DNA of 50,779 nt. Source: Candolleomyces eurysporus. Its lineage: Eukaryota > Basidiomycota > Agaricomycetes > Agaricales > Psathyrellaceae. The stretch spans positions 1 to 50,779 of the forward strand of contig JANBPK010001092.1 in NCBI GenBank assembly GCA_027579435.1, in the 5' to 3' direction. How positions within the stretch are numbered: position 1 is the stretch's first letter; every line of letters starts with the position of its first letter. The position numbers and the translations under genes were made by a program. Under the pieces are notes generated by a model. It made no database searches. It was not told the origin of the DNA and worked only from the letters and a program-made list of their open reading frames with translations. Below are positions 38,116 to 48,831 of the stretch, piece by piece.

Positions 38116-39153
38116 CAGACTTTTATAGAGTACATGGACATGGACTCGCCTCTTCCCGATCGTTGTACCTGGAATATTCGTACTGTAGAGCTGTAGACCT
38201 TAATTATTTACGCCAATGATGACAAACTCTCGTACTTCCTAAAACTAGTATGCAGACGAGACGACTCGAATCGATTATGAGCTTTGTGAGTGTGCAAGCT
38301 AGAGTAATCTATTTTTGGTTGTGAGGTTGTGTTAGTCGCCCGGTGGAGGGTAAGGCCGTAGTTCAGTGGAAAGTTGGCTTCTGAGTGGTTTGGTCAGGAG
38401 TGTAGAGCTCAGGAGGACCAGAGCCTTGATTGGCTGGAGTACTTGACGTCCTGCTCGCAAGTTCCAGTCAGAAATTAGTTGCTCAAACGCGAGGAAACGG
38501 GAGGCCTCGTGGTCGGAGGTGCCGCCACCAGTCTGCCGTGTCAATGGGGCGGAAAATGTCCAAATGCTGGGGGAACTCCATCTATCCTAGGGAAAAGAGA
38601 ATGGTGCCACAGCGGCTCGGCATGAGTTGAGGCAAATAGGAATGTTAAGAGATGTGTGCGTTCCCCAAAAGTATGGCCTATCTTCCGAGGCGTTCGACGC
38701 CACCCTTCGAGCACTGCCGAAGTCGTCGCCGATCCTTCTGCGGCTCTCTACTTCAAAACTCCGGCGTGGCCGTGTTCTTTCGTTTCAGTAGCTGTACTTA
38801 CTTGCTGCAGGTGTCCTACTTCAAACCGCGTAAATATAGACTCTATTGCGTGCAGTGTCTATTTGGTTCTGAAAACGGAAGTTGGGACAGCCTCACGATT
38901 AATGGGCGTCTACCTGGAGGTACCTACATTCATTCTACGCTGAGGATATGGGCGATGCCCTCCTCGACTTACAATACCATCTACACGGAGCCTCAGCGTC
39001 AAACGTTTCGGCAGCACAGCGACCATGGTCCCGCAATCGACTTTGTGCTGGCCATGGGCACTATTTAAGCCCAAGTAAAAATAAGGATCCAGCATCTCAC
39101 AACCCAGGACAACACCCACTCCACCTACTCTTCCACCTACTCTTAAAAGCACA
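38116..39153. other. Repeat-derived upstream region of gene B
   Basis: No gene. It consists of the conserved upstream block (38,330-38,640), a stretch related to the TPT1 3' end (38,674-38,790), and a proximal part shared with gene C ending in the TATA-type box at 39,062. Confidence 0.7.
39062..39069 (+). promoter_or_regulatory. TATA-type box of secreted protein gene B
   Basis: TATTTAAG then CCCAAGTAAAAAT, 92 bp before the ATG at 39,154, same core and spacing as gene A. Confidence 0.7.
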
Positions 39154-39809
39154 ATGAAGTTCCTCTCGACCATCTCCCTCTTGATCGCCCCTCTCGCCTC
39201 TTGGGCCTTGGTAGTTCCCTACGCCGACACCCCATCTTTCTATTTCGTCGCAACCTCCCCGGATAATTCCACTCCCCGCGTAGGCCATTTCCCTTCCACC
39301 CTACGTAGCCATAATTGACTGACAAAAATCTTTAAGCCTGTTCGTATTGGCCCGGATGGTCTCTATACGGCCCTCTCCGGAAGTGGAGCTGCCATCCAAG
39401 CGTACTTCTACCAAGGCATCCTCACGGGCGCCCTCGACAGGTCCGGAGGTCCGATCCACCATCCATTCTTGGATACGAAAGCCGGTGAGGGTGGGTCGTG
39501 CACAACGTTCGGCCAGCTAGGATACTCCAGAGTGGGATACTCTACGAACAAATGCGCCTCTTTCCCCCAGTTCCAAATCCAATCCAACTCTGAGAACTCC
39601 CAGCTTGGAGCCAAGCTCACATATAACTATGTTGGTGGTTTCTACTCTTGTGGACCCGAGGAGATGGTGAGATTTTTCATTTTTTTTTTCCGGCGAGCCT
39701 GGTTAAGTTAATGCCAATCCTCTCAATTCAGATTTGGTACAAGCAGAACGCGCATGACGGTCCCCAGAACTGTTCTCCCGTAGATCTCTACACGGTCCCA
39801 GTCCTCTAA
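39154..39809 (+). CDS. Small secreted protein, family member B
   Basis: Paralog of A with the same three exons, signal peptide (MKFLSTISLLIAPLASWA) and four cysteines (GGSCTTFG, KCASF, YSCGPEE, NCSP). Differences include VVPYADTP for VIPNADTP, YQGILTGALDRSGGP in the middle, and DTKAGEGG before the first Cys. The second intron contains a T-rich run (TTTTTTTTT) that also stays open. All splice sites are canonical, so it looks functional. It sits head-to-tail with A and about 600 bp from the stop of TPT1, which is on the other strand. Closest relatives by upstream sequence are unit C, by protein A. Confidence 0.85.
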
Positions 39810-40410
39810 CAGACTTTTACATTACATGGACGTTTATTTAGATTGCATGGACTCGCATCTTCCCGAACATTGAACCTGGACTATTCATACATATGAATGT
39901 AGACCTAAATTATTATCACCAATTGATGGCAGGCTCTCGTGCTGTATACGTGGACGAGAGCACAGACTCATACATGAATCGATTATGAGTTTTATGAGTG
40001 TGCATTGAGTATATTACATGTGATGCAAGTTAGAATAGTCTACGTTTGGTTGTGCGAGGTCGTGTGAGCTTCCCATCCGAGGGTGGAGGGGGGGAGTTCG
40101 GCGGGTGTTCCGGTCGGAGTGTGGTTTGGTGATTTGGTGAGGAATGCTCGAGCCTGAGGTTGTACGGCCTAGGGCCTCATCAGCTGGACTGCTTGAGGTC
40201 GTGCTGGTACATTCCAGCCGACTATTCGTAGCGCGACCGCGAGGGAAAGGGAGGCCTTGGTCATAAATGTCGCCATCGGTTTGCCATGGGGAAAAGGGTG
40301 TCCATATGCTGGAAAACTCCCTAAATCCCACAGGGAGGAGAATAGTGCCACAGAGGCTCGGGGTGTGTCGGGGCAGATCACAAGGTTGAGGGGACGCGCG
40401 CAAATCCCAG
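39810..40410. other. Orphan copy of the upstream block next to TPT1
   Basis: From about 40,010 to 40,410 the sequence repeats the block found upstream of B, C, D and E (GTGGCACAGAGGCTCGG-type motif, CTGGAAAACTCCCTAAATCCC), in the same orientation as in unit B. Here no secreted-protein gene follows; the block runs straight into the last codons of TPT1. Confidence 0.75.
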
Positions 40411-41720
40411 CTATGGCTCGACGTCCTTGGTGGGGGTTTCGGTCATTGTCGAAAGCTCCGACCTATCTTCTGAGGCATTCGACGCCAATTTTGAGCACGG
40501 TTGGGGTTTTCGCTCGTCTTCCTGCAACTTCTTCGCGTGGTCGGACATCGACAATCCCGACGCCTGCAAAGCCTGCACCTCTTTCCTCTTCTGCTTCGAC
40601 ACTCTGTCCACCTCGTCTATCACCCTCCTCATCCTAATATTGACCAAGTCCACTCGCCGGAACAGCTCAGATTCCAGCACACCATACTTATTGCCGGGCG
40701 TGGCAATAGTGTTGCGTTTGGAAACGAATAAAGGGACCCCGGCGGCCATCGCTTTGGCAGTGTCAACGTATATGATGACTTTGGCGATATGCTCCCTCCG
40801 GATTTCTGGTAGGTTACGCCGGATGAGCGATTCGGGTTGTTGAGGTGTCCTGAGGACAGTAGGCCTCTTACCGAAGATGGGCTCGCGCCCCGGGATGGAT
40901 TTTGCGAGGTGAAGGTAGGGTTCGTTCTCTCGTGGTAGACCGGCGCGTGCTGTGGAGAATATGAATGAGTTTGGTAGGTGTGAGCAGACAAAAACGCGAC
41001 GACGAACAGATAGTTTTTTCCCAAATTTCGGGAGTGGTAGAGTATATGGCGAGGGGGACTTGAGAGGCACTATGAACGGGCCGTAGGAACAGGTCTCGCA
41101 TGTCGCCCTGTAGCAAAGGTTAGACCGCGAACGGTTCTGAAGAGCCTGGGTATCGTACTTCGTGATGGCCTTTGCGTACTCGCAACCACCAATTCTCGGA
41201 GCACGGTGACAGCGTCATGGGCCGGTAGACAAGCTGGAAACGCCGCTTTTTGTCCCATCTCACAATTTCGTCCAGCGTCTTGAAGCTTATATTCGCCAGC
41301 AGCGGGTGTTGCAACTTCACGCGACACAAACTTGAGATTTTGTAGCCGGTATAGAAAGTGAAAACGACGCACCACTCGCGACACAGGAACAAAACCGTCT
41401 GGCCGCAGCGTTAAATTATTTGGGTCTGCCTTGGAGAACACGCTGCTTAGATGCCGGATTGCCTCGACGTGCTCTGGGGTAACATCTCTGTCGTCCAAGC
41501 CAGCTTCCAGCACCTCAGCCGCAGAAGAGCTCAGCCTTCGTCGCTTTCTCCTCCTCTCTTCGGGTGCGGGTGTCTTCGGTCCATCTTCTTTGCTGGACGA
41601 TGCGGTGTGAGCTGCGCGACGAGCCAGACGGGACAGTGGTGACGACGATGATTCACAGCAGGTGAAAGCTTTCAGCCATAGTCGTCGAGCAGGAAATATG
41701 CCCCCAGCAAAGGGTGGCAT
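40411..41720 (-). CDS. TPT1: tRNA 2'-phosphotransferase (Tpt1/KptA family)
   Basis: The enzyme removes the 2'-phosphate left at the tRNA splice junction, using NAD+. Joined exons show LTLRPDGFVPVSRV, then LQHPLLANISFKTLDEIV, RWDKKRRFQLV, LRVRKGHHE, then GDMRDLFLRPV.., AIYSTTPEIWEKTI, then the loop LHLAKSIPGRE (family HIHLA..G), and VIIYVDTAKAMAAGVPLFVS with NKYGVLESELFRRV. These follow the Tpt1 order. Oddities: the usual N-terminal L(R)H(K/G) motif with the first catalytic Arg is not visible (HLSSVFSKADPNN there), and RANQGHS reads RVRKGHH. The N-terminus (MPPFAGGIFPARRLWLKAF, then Ser/Arg-rich) looks like a mitochondrial leader, though inferred. The last ~35 codons overlap a repeat shared with the secreted-protein units. 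It is divergent from APP1, 228 bp between starts. Confidence 0.78.
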
Positions 41721-41948
41721 TCGTCGGCGTCGACGACAAGAGGCTTCGAGGGTGGTCGACGTCGTCGTGGCCGGTCACGGTGACGGAGCGCGGTGGAAAT
41801 TTCCTGGGTTGCAAATATCGGCCAGCAGCGCCACCTCTCGCCTGCCGGCATCATCAATGTCATTGCTCTCACAGTCCTCTATGTCATTTCCGCAGACGTC
41901 GTGGTATGTGCCTCACAGCTCTATAATTCTCTCTACGACGGCCACGCT

Positions 41949-44732
41949 ATGTCACAAGAAATGAACAGAATACCTGCAAGGCACCTAGCAAACAGTCGTA
42001 GTCTGTCAAAACTGTCCTCATTTCGAGGTTATCTGGGCGCGGCAGCCAATACAGCACTTTACTCCACATCGACGCCGACAAATAGCAGGCAGATGGAAGA
42101 GAGGCAGGGATGGAGGTCCTGGGCCGGGGAGAAGGCGAAGAAACTGGGAAATTATGGGCTGTACGGTAGCTGGCGCGGCGATGGAACCAACGAGCCCTCG
42201 GACAATATCGAGGAAGTGACCCTGTTTCCCGGCTGGGCAGCGAGGAGGTACAGGAACGCCATACCAGGAGACGAAGGTGGGCACTATCTACGTGCTATTC
42301 GCCAACCTTGCTCATGCAGATCAGGCTCTCCGAGACCCTTTGAGGTCGAGGTCTTCACCTCTGGCTACGCGATAAGCTACAAAAATCGCGACACCATGAG
42401 CCGGTCACAGCGTGCATTTATACGCGTCGCCAAAGGTAAAATATTGCTCCTTTATTGCCGGCGGTGGCGGTAACATTATGCCTAGGATTTGCCGCTCTAC
42501 CCAAGCTCACAACCCAATCCCAATCCTCGAGCCAGACTTCTTTGGTCGCACCAGAGCCTGTCCCATTGTCCAAATCCACAGAGGACCTTCTCAATCAAAT
42601 CCACCTACCTCCACGCCCTGATGAGATCAAGGATGGCTATGACACGGACGCCCTTGATCGAGAATTCAGGCGGGCAAGATTAGACTCGGACACAGACACC
42701 TCCACATCCGACCTTGTATCTGCACTCAAGAACGCAGAGGACCGTGCAGGATCCATGGTTCAGGCCTCGTCAGACCTTGTTCCAGATTCGGAGCTTGTAC
42801 AGCGATGGCACGCCAATCTCGAGACGCGTCTACAACCATTCTGGTCCTCCGTCATCGCCAACAGACCTGTCCGGCTGCACTTGTTCGCCACTCCGCATCA
42901 AGACCCCTCTTTGCCATCCACAGATGACCACCATAAACCGCTTGCCTCTGTGGAAGTGATGACTGAGTCAGATGGAGCCTTCCAAGCAAAGTTCGTCGTG
43001 AAATGGGACGACCTGTGCCATCACCCACGTGCGTTGCACATTGCCTTTGGGGAAGCTGTCGAGGAGCACACGTTGGTCGTCGTGGCCGAGTTGTTGAAGC
43101 CGCAACCTGTCGAGACCTCAGGATACGCTCAGTATCAGAGTTCACGGAAGATGCAACAACAGCAGGCTACAAACCTCAGCACGACCTCGCGAGTGCAAAT
43201 ACCCATCACCCACTGTCCGATTCGTGTAATCTCAGATATTGACGATACTGTGAAGGACTCGGGTATTTTGAACGGTGCGAGGGCGGTGTTCCATAATGTG
43301 TTTGTCAAGGATCTAGGTGATTGCGTTGTACCTGGCATGGGAGAGTGGTATACGAGTATGTGGAAGCAAGGTATTCGATTTCATTACGTGGTAAGTTCAC
43401 CCCGGCTCCATGGTCTCAAGCATTTCTGACTTGTATCGCAAAATAGTCGAATGGACCTTTCGAATATCTGTCTGTGCTCAACGACTTCTTCCCTCTGTCC
43501 AAGTTACCTCCCGGTACGGACTTCTGGTCCGAGTCTCCAGGTTCCATTCAGCTGACTGCCTCCTCACTACAGGATCAATCAAACTACGCTCCTTTGCAGG
43601 ACGCTCTCTCTTTAACGGTTTCTTCTCAGCGCCAGCGGCGCGGAAACGTGCAGGCGTGGAAGACATACTTAAAGCGTTTCCTGAAACACGATTCTTCTTG
43701 GTCGGAGATTCTGGTGAACAGGACTTGGAGCTCTACGCAGAGTGCGTCCCTTTTTCCATCCCCGTTTTTACGAGGAATCTAACCAGCCGCTCTTCTCACA
43801 ACAGGCTCTCCCATCTATACCCCAACAACGTCCTGGGGGTTTTCATTCGAGATGTTACCACCAAAGAAGGCGTGACAGACCCGGTGGACGATCCAACGGG
43901 ATGGAACGCTCTTGCGATTCAGCAAAACACGAATACCCAGCAACTCATCGACATTTCTTCTGAAGCAGCTTTGAATTCAGATATCCCCTCTCCCACGTCT
44001 TACAGGCCGCGTCCTCCGAATTCGAGAAGGAGCGTGTCGAGTGTTTTGAGCGGCGTTGGGAAGAAATCTACCAATTCGATATCGTCGCTGTGGTCCTACA
44101 AGGACCGGCCTGATTACGATGGCGGTAGGATGGACGAAGTCGCGGGTCACTTTTCTTCCACGAGCGGCAGTAATAATGGTAACAGACCGGGGCCAACCGT
44201 GACTGCAGAACCGGAGAGATACGATTCGGAGATGGAGACCCCTAAGATTCCTACGATGGAAAGCTCGCAGACGATAAAACCCAAGGGACCTGGAGACGCG
44301 TTGAACTCCATGTCGTCTTGGAATGGTTCCAGTGTTATTTCGGAAGCGCCGAAACCCACTCAACCGCCCGCCGTGCCCTCGTCGAACTATGGCGGGACCC
44401 CTTCCTCGAACTCGTCGTCCTCTTCGCCTTACCATACCTCCGATTCTCGCAGCAGAAAACATGTGTCGAGGTCACAAAGGACGGGGACGAGCTCCTCTGC
44501 GTCTTCCCAAGCATCTGGCGATGAGCGCGACAGGGTGTCGAGGCAATCCACGGGGCTGTCCTTACCGACCTCGGGCGCTGGGTTGACCCTGGAGGAGAGA
44601 AAACGGAATGAGTTGCAGATGAGGGTGTGGAGAGCGAGGACGATCATGCCGAGCCATGTGAAATTGAGAACGTTTAGACATCCGAAGGAGTGTGTGGAGG
44701 TGGATGAGATTTTGAAGAGGGAGGCGGAGTAG
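41949..44732 (+). CDS. APP1: APP1-type phosphatidate phosphatase (DUF2183)
   Basis: Mg-dependent phosphatidate phosphatase related to yeast App1, which makes diacylglycerol at cortical actin and endocytic sites. Start MSQEMNRIPARHL at 41949 (an in-frame ATG at 41,793 would add a hydrophobic leader). N-terminal region: GWRSWAGEKAKKLG, VTLFPGWAARRY, RAFIRVAKG, then an insertion and SELVQRWHANLETRLQPFW. Catalytic part: PIRVISDIDDTVKDSGIL with the DxDxT nucleophile motif (near 43,225), FHYVVSNGPFEYL, LPPGSIKLRSF, then RFFLVGDSGEQDLELYAE (near 43,690) and LSHLYPNNVLGVFIRDVT. The tail (43,950-44,732) is long, Ser/Pro-rich and ends LRTFRHPKECVEVDEILK. Introns are short and phase-consistent. The family call is firm; the role of the long tail is unknown, though App1 proteins commonly carry SH3-binding proline motifs there. 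Confidence 0.88.
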
Positions 44733-44984
44733 GTGGAGTGGACTTGTATGTACGTCTTGTTGTAATGTATTCAGTGTGTGTGTTCTAGGTGTAATTTGGT
44801 TTTTTGAAGATTTGTTGTTCTCTCTCGAGTCTTGCTTGTAGATAGACTTCTTCCCGCAGATATAGGAAACACAAAAGTCCGGTGTCATTTGGCATAACTG
44901 ATAACAAGGGGTCTATAGTACGAATAGTCCGAGTTTGATCAATGTTCAAGTCGAAGGGGTGAGTCCATGTATTCTAAGAGTCTG

Positions 44985-45634
44985 TTAGAGAACTGGGACC
45001 GTGTAGAGATCTACGGGAGAGCAGTTCTGGGGACCTTCCTGCGCATTCTGCTTGTACCAGATCTGAATTGAGATAATTAGCATGAGCTTGACAAGCGTCG
45101 TAAAAATAAAAAAATCTCACAATCTCATCGGGTCCACAAGCGTAGAAGCCACCAACATTGTTGTTCGTGAGCTTAGACCCAAGCTGGGAGTTCTCCGGGT
45201 TGGATTGGATCTGGAACCGCGGGAATGAGGCACATGTGTTCGGAGAGGACCCCTGGGGAGAATATCCGAACTGCCCAAATGTCGTGCACGAGCCATCTTC
45301 GCGGGGGCTTATATTCAAGAACGGATGGAAGGTAGGACTTCCGGACTTGTCGAGAGTGCCCGTGAGGGAACCTTGGAAGAAGTACGTTTGGATGGCGGTT
45401 CCGCTTCCGGAGAGGGTCGTATAGATACCGTCCGCGCCAATACGAACAGTCTTAACGATTTCTCGTCAGTTAATTATCTGTACGGAGAGTAGGAAAGAAG
45501 TGACTTACACGCGGGGTGGCATTGTCCGGGGAGGTCGCGACGAAGTAGAAAGATGGGGTGTCGGCGTTGGGAATCACCAAGGCCCAAGAGGCGAGAGGGG
45601 CGATCAAGAGAGAGATGGTAGAGAGGAACTTCAT
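44985..45634 (-). CDS. Small secreted protein, family member C
   Basis: Three-exon paralog on the minus strand, start at 45,634. Signal peptide MKFLSTISLLIAPLASWA; mature part SFYFVATSPDNATPR, TVRIGADGIYTTLSGSG, QTYFFQGSLTGTLDKSG, REDGSCTTFGQFGYS, NTCASFPRFQIQSN, NNVGGFYACGPDE and, in exon 3, IWYKQNAQEGPQNCSP. Four cysteines are kept. With D it shares the PREDGS and SPQGSS segments, which differ from A and B (GEGGS, GLGYS). Convergent with APP1, 252 bp between stops. It appears intact. Confidence 0.85.
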
Positions 45635-46909
45635 TGTGTTTCTAAGAGCAGGTGGAAGAGGAGTGGGTAGAGTGGGTGTTGTCCTGGGTTGTGAGATGCT
45701 GTATCCTCATTTTTACTTGGGCTTAAATAGTGTCCATGGCCAGCATAAAGTCGATTGCGGAACCATAGTCGCTGTGCTGCTGAAACGTTTACTGTTGAAG
45801 CTCCGTGTAGATAGTTGGACATATTGTCGGTCAAAGTCGAGCATCGCCCAAATCTTCAACATAGAATGGATGTAAGTAAACTCCAGGTAGGCGCCCATTA
45901 ATCGTGAGGCTGTCCGACCTTCCAGTTTCAGAAGCGAATAGACACTGCATGCAATACAATCCAGCTTTACGCGGTTTGAAGTCGGACACCTGCAGCAAGC
46001 AGGTACAGTTACTGAAACGAAATAACACGGTCACGCCGGAGTCTTGAAGTAGAGAGCTGCAGAAACATGTGCGAAGACTTCGGCAGCGCTCGAAATTGGT
46101 GTCGAATGCCTTGGAAGATAGGTCGGGAGACTTGGGCGGCCACCGAGAAACCCCCCAAGACAGACGTTGAGCTATACCTGGGGTATGTGCGCATCCCATT
46201 AACCCTCTTATCGGCCCTAATACACGCCGAGGCTTTGTGGTACCATTCTCTTCCCTCTGAGATAGAGGGAGTTTGCCAGGGTTTGGACATTCTTTGCCCC
46301 GTGATCAAGGCCTCCCCCTTTCCCTCGCGCCTGAGCAACCATTTTCAGACTGGAGCGTAAGAGCAGAACGTCAAGTACTCCGGCCAGTAAAGCCTCTGGT
46401 CGTCCTGTGCTCTGCACTCCCGATCAAACCACTCCGAATTAAGCTACACCCCGGACTACCGCCCTCAGATCGAGAGACCAACACGACCTCATAGAACCAA
46501 ACGTAGATTACTCTAACTTGGATACTCACCTGTGTGAAGCGGCCGATGCTTTCACGGCAAGCCCAATTTTTACTGGTATCAAAGTAGGAGTGGGCGACCA
46601 ATTAGAAGGAGAGGAGCGACGACACTCGCGATCATCCTGTGACCACGCTTTCTGAGGCAACTGGAATTCGGAGAACAACAGCCGGGGTGATGGCCGCAGA
46701 TGCCGGAAGCACTCATTCCATCGAGCACTGACTCAAAAATGCAAAATTCACGTCTTCACGTCCTCTTGTAGAGATGATGAACATCTATTCCAAGGAAGTA
46801 CAAGAGTTTATCATCATTGGATTAAATAAGCAAGGTCTACAGTCTGAATAGTCCAAGTACAACAATCAGGAAGGGGCGAGTCCATGTCCATGTATTCTAT
46901 AAAAGTCTG
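45635..46909. other. Repeat-derived region upstream of gene C; gene D 3' flank
   Basis: No gene. Contains the TATA-type box at 45,722-45,729, the unit B-like proximal sequence, the TPT1-like stretch (46,045-46,180) and the conserved block to about 46,450. From 46,520 to 46,860 I see nothing recognisable. Confidence 0.6.
45722..45729 (-). promoter_or_regulatory. TATA-type box of secreted protein gene C
   Basis: TATTTAAG on the minus strand followed by CCCAAGTAAAAAT, 88 bp before the ATG. Confidence 0.68.
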
Positions 46910-47569
46910 TTACAGCACTGGAACTGTGTAGAGATCGACGGGAGAACAGTTCTGAGGACCGTCGTGCGCATTCTGCTTGTACCAAATCTGGAATAGAGAC
47001 GGTTAGCATGAGCCAGGGTGTCCCTCGAAAATTTTATGCAAAGCAAAGAATCTCACATTCTCATCGGGTCCACACGAGTAGAAGCCGCCGACATTATTAT
47101 GCGTGAGCTTAGATCCAAGCTGGGCGTTCTCCGAGTTGGATTGGATTTGGAACCGAGGGAACGAGGCGCATGTGTTCGTAGAGGACCCCTGGGGAGAATA
47201 TCCGAACTGCCCAAATGTCGTGCACGAACCATCTTCGCGGGGGCTCGTATTCAAGAATGGATGGTAGGTCGGACTTCCGGACTTGTCGAGGGTGCCTGTG
47301 AGGGAGCCTTGGAAGAAGTACGCTTGGATGGCAGTTCCGCTCCCAGAGAGAGTCGTATAGATACCGTCCGGGCCAATACGAACAGGCTACAAGATTTCTG
47401 TCAGTCAATCATCGGTAATTAGGGTAGGGAAAAGGTGGCCTACACGGGGAGTCGAATTATTCGGCGAGGTTGCGACGAAATAGAAAGACGGGGTGTCGGC
47501 GTTGGGAATCACCAAGGCCCAAGAGACGAGAGGGGCGATTAAGAGAGAGATGGTAGAGAGGAACTTCAT
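46910..47569 (-). CDS. Small secreted protein, family member D
   Basis: Paralog with start at 47,569. MKFLSTISLLIAPLVSWA leader, SFYFVATSPNNSTPR, PVRIGPDGIYTTLSGSG, AYFFQGSLTGTLDKSG, REDGSCTTFGQFGYS, NTCASFPRFQIQSN, THNNVGGFYSCGPDEN and IWYKQNAHDGPQNCSP. Exon 1 and the upstream 300 bp are closest to gene A on the opposite strand, while the middle of exon 2 is closest to C, a mosaic that suggests gene conversion between members. Splice sites and the four cysteines are intact. Confidence 0.85.
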
Positions 47570-48831
47570 TGTGCTTCTAAGAGTAGGTAGAGTGACTGTT
47601 GCTCTGGGGTGTTGCTCCAGGTGTGAGATGCTGCATTCTCACTTTTCACTTGGGCTTTAAATAGTCTTCATGGCCAGAATCGAATCCATTGCGGGATCTT
47701 GGTCGCTGTGCTGCTGAAACGTTGAATGTTGAAGTTTCGTGTAGACCATCGGGCATGTTGGAGTTTAGAGGTAGGCAGTCGCCAACTTCTCAGTGCAGAG
47801 CATCGGAAGTAACTCCAGGTAGCCGCCCATTAACTCGTGAGGCTGTCCCACCTTCCGTTCTCAGAGCCAAATGGACACCGCACGCAATACAGTCTGTATT
47901 TACGTAGTTCGAAGGAGGACGCCTACAGAAGGAGGTAGCGTTGCTGAAACAATATGGTGCCGGCTACACCGTCTTTGAGTAGAGCTTTCCTAGGCTCTAG
48001 TTGCCAGTGGGTGAGAATTCTATCCACCAATTATGTCCATTTGCTCCAAAACGAGGTCGGATCAAGCCATACCTGGTGCAATGTGCGTGTCTTCTCAACC
48101 TTCCTACTGCCCCAACACGCCGAATTTTTGTGGCACTACTCATTCTCTTCCCTCTCGGATCTAGGGACTTTTCAGCATTTCGACACGCTTTGCTCAGCCC
48201 ATGGAGGACCAACGGGGACAGCTAAGACCAAGGGCTCTTTTCCCCTTGCAGTCGAGCGACGAATAGTTAGTTAAAACGTACAAGCAGGGCCTCAAGCAAT
48301 CTAGCTGGCTGATTATGAAGCCCTTGGGAAATACACCCTCAGGCTCGATCGCTCCCAACCGAAGTAAAACCCGAACCGAAACANCCCACCGAGCTGCCAC
48401 CCTCCTTCACCCTCGAATTCAACGCGACCTGGCACAACCAGACTAGTCTAACCTGCATCGTATGTAATATACTCGATGTACACTGTAATCAACCTGCGGT
48501 GACCGGCCGACGATTGGGGTAGTTGTGGTGACGTTCCTCTCCTTGCTCTCCGCTCCCTGCCGATACCGCCGTCTATGGTCGGAGGACCGCGGCGGGGCAA
48601 GCGGCGATTCAAAACGATGTGTGGCGGAGCTCAAAAAGAAATTGGTGGAACTGAGTCAGTTCCCTCGGCAGAATGTCCAAGGCAATTCGCCTGCGCATTC
48701 TCTCGTCGACGCACACATCTACTTTGAGTGCAAGAGTCCGTCATCGTTGGTAAATTAATTAAGTCTACAGTACAGTTACGATGAGTCCAATGTTCGGGGT
48801 GAGGCGAGTCCATGTATATGCTAAAAGTCTG
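47570..48831. other. Upstream region of gene D; 3' flank of gene E
   Basis: No gene. TATA-type element TATTTAAAG (minus) at 47,655-47,663, gene A-like proximal sequence to about 47,950, and the conserved block at about 47,990-48,240. From 48,290 to 48,770 there is one N (48384) and no recognisable feature. Confidence 0.55.
47655..47663 (-). promoter_or_regulatory. TATA-type box of secreted protein gene D
   Basis: TATTTAAAG on the minus strand, one A longer than in the other members, followed by CCCAAGTGAAAAG, 86 bp before the ATG. Confidence 0.62.

Larger units (their letters stand above)
38330..39830 (+). repeat. Inverted repeat, left arm (unit B)
   Basis: Upstream block plus gene B. It matches unit C (about 44,960-46,520) on the other strand over its whole length, for example GAGTACTTGACGT, TTTCGTTTCAGTA and GACAGCCTCACGATTAATGG. 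TPT1 and APP1 lie between the arms. Confidence 0.82.
44960..46520 (-). repeat. Inverted repeat, right arm (unit C)
   Basis: Gene C with its upstream block. Reverse complement matches unit B at 38,330-39,830. A TPT1-like stretch lies at about 46,045-46,180. Confidence 0.82.

Noticed and set aside
43977..44462. Arg-rich minus-strand frame opposite APP1
   Set aside because: Antisense of the Ser/Pro-rich APP1 tail; the sense frame joins the catalytic domain without a break.
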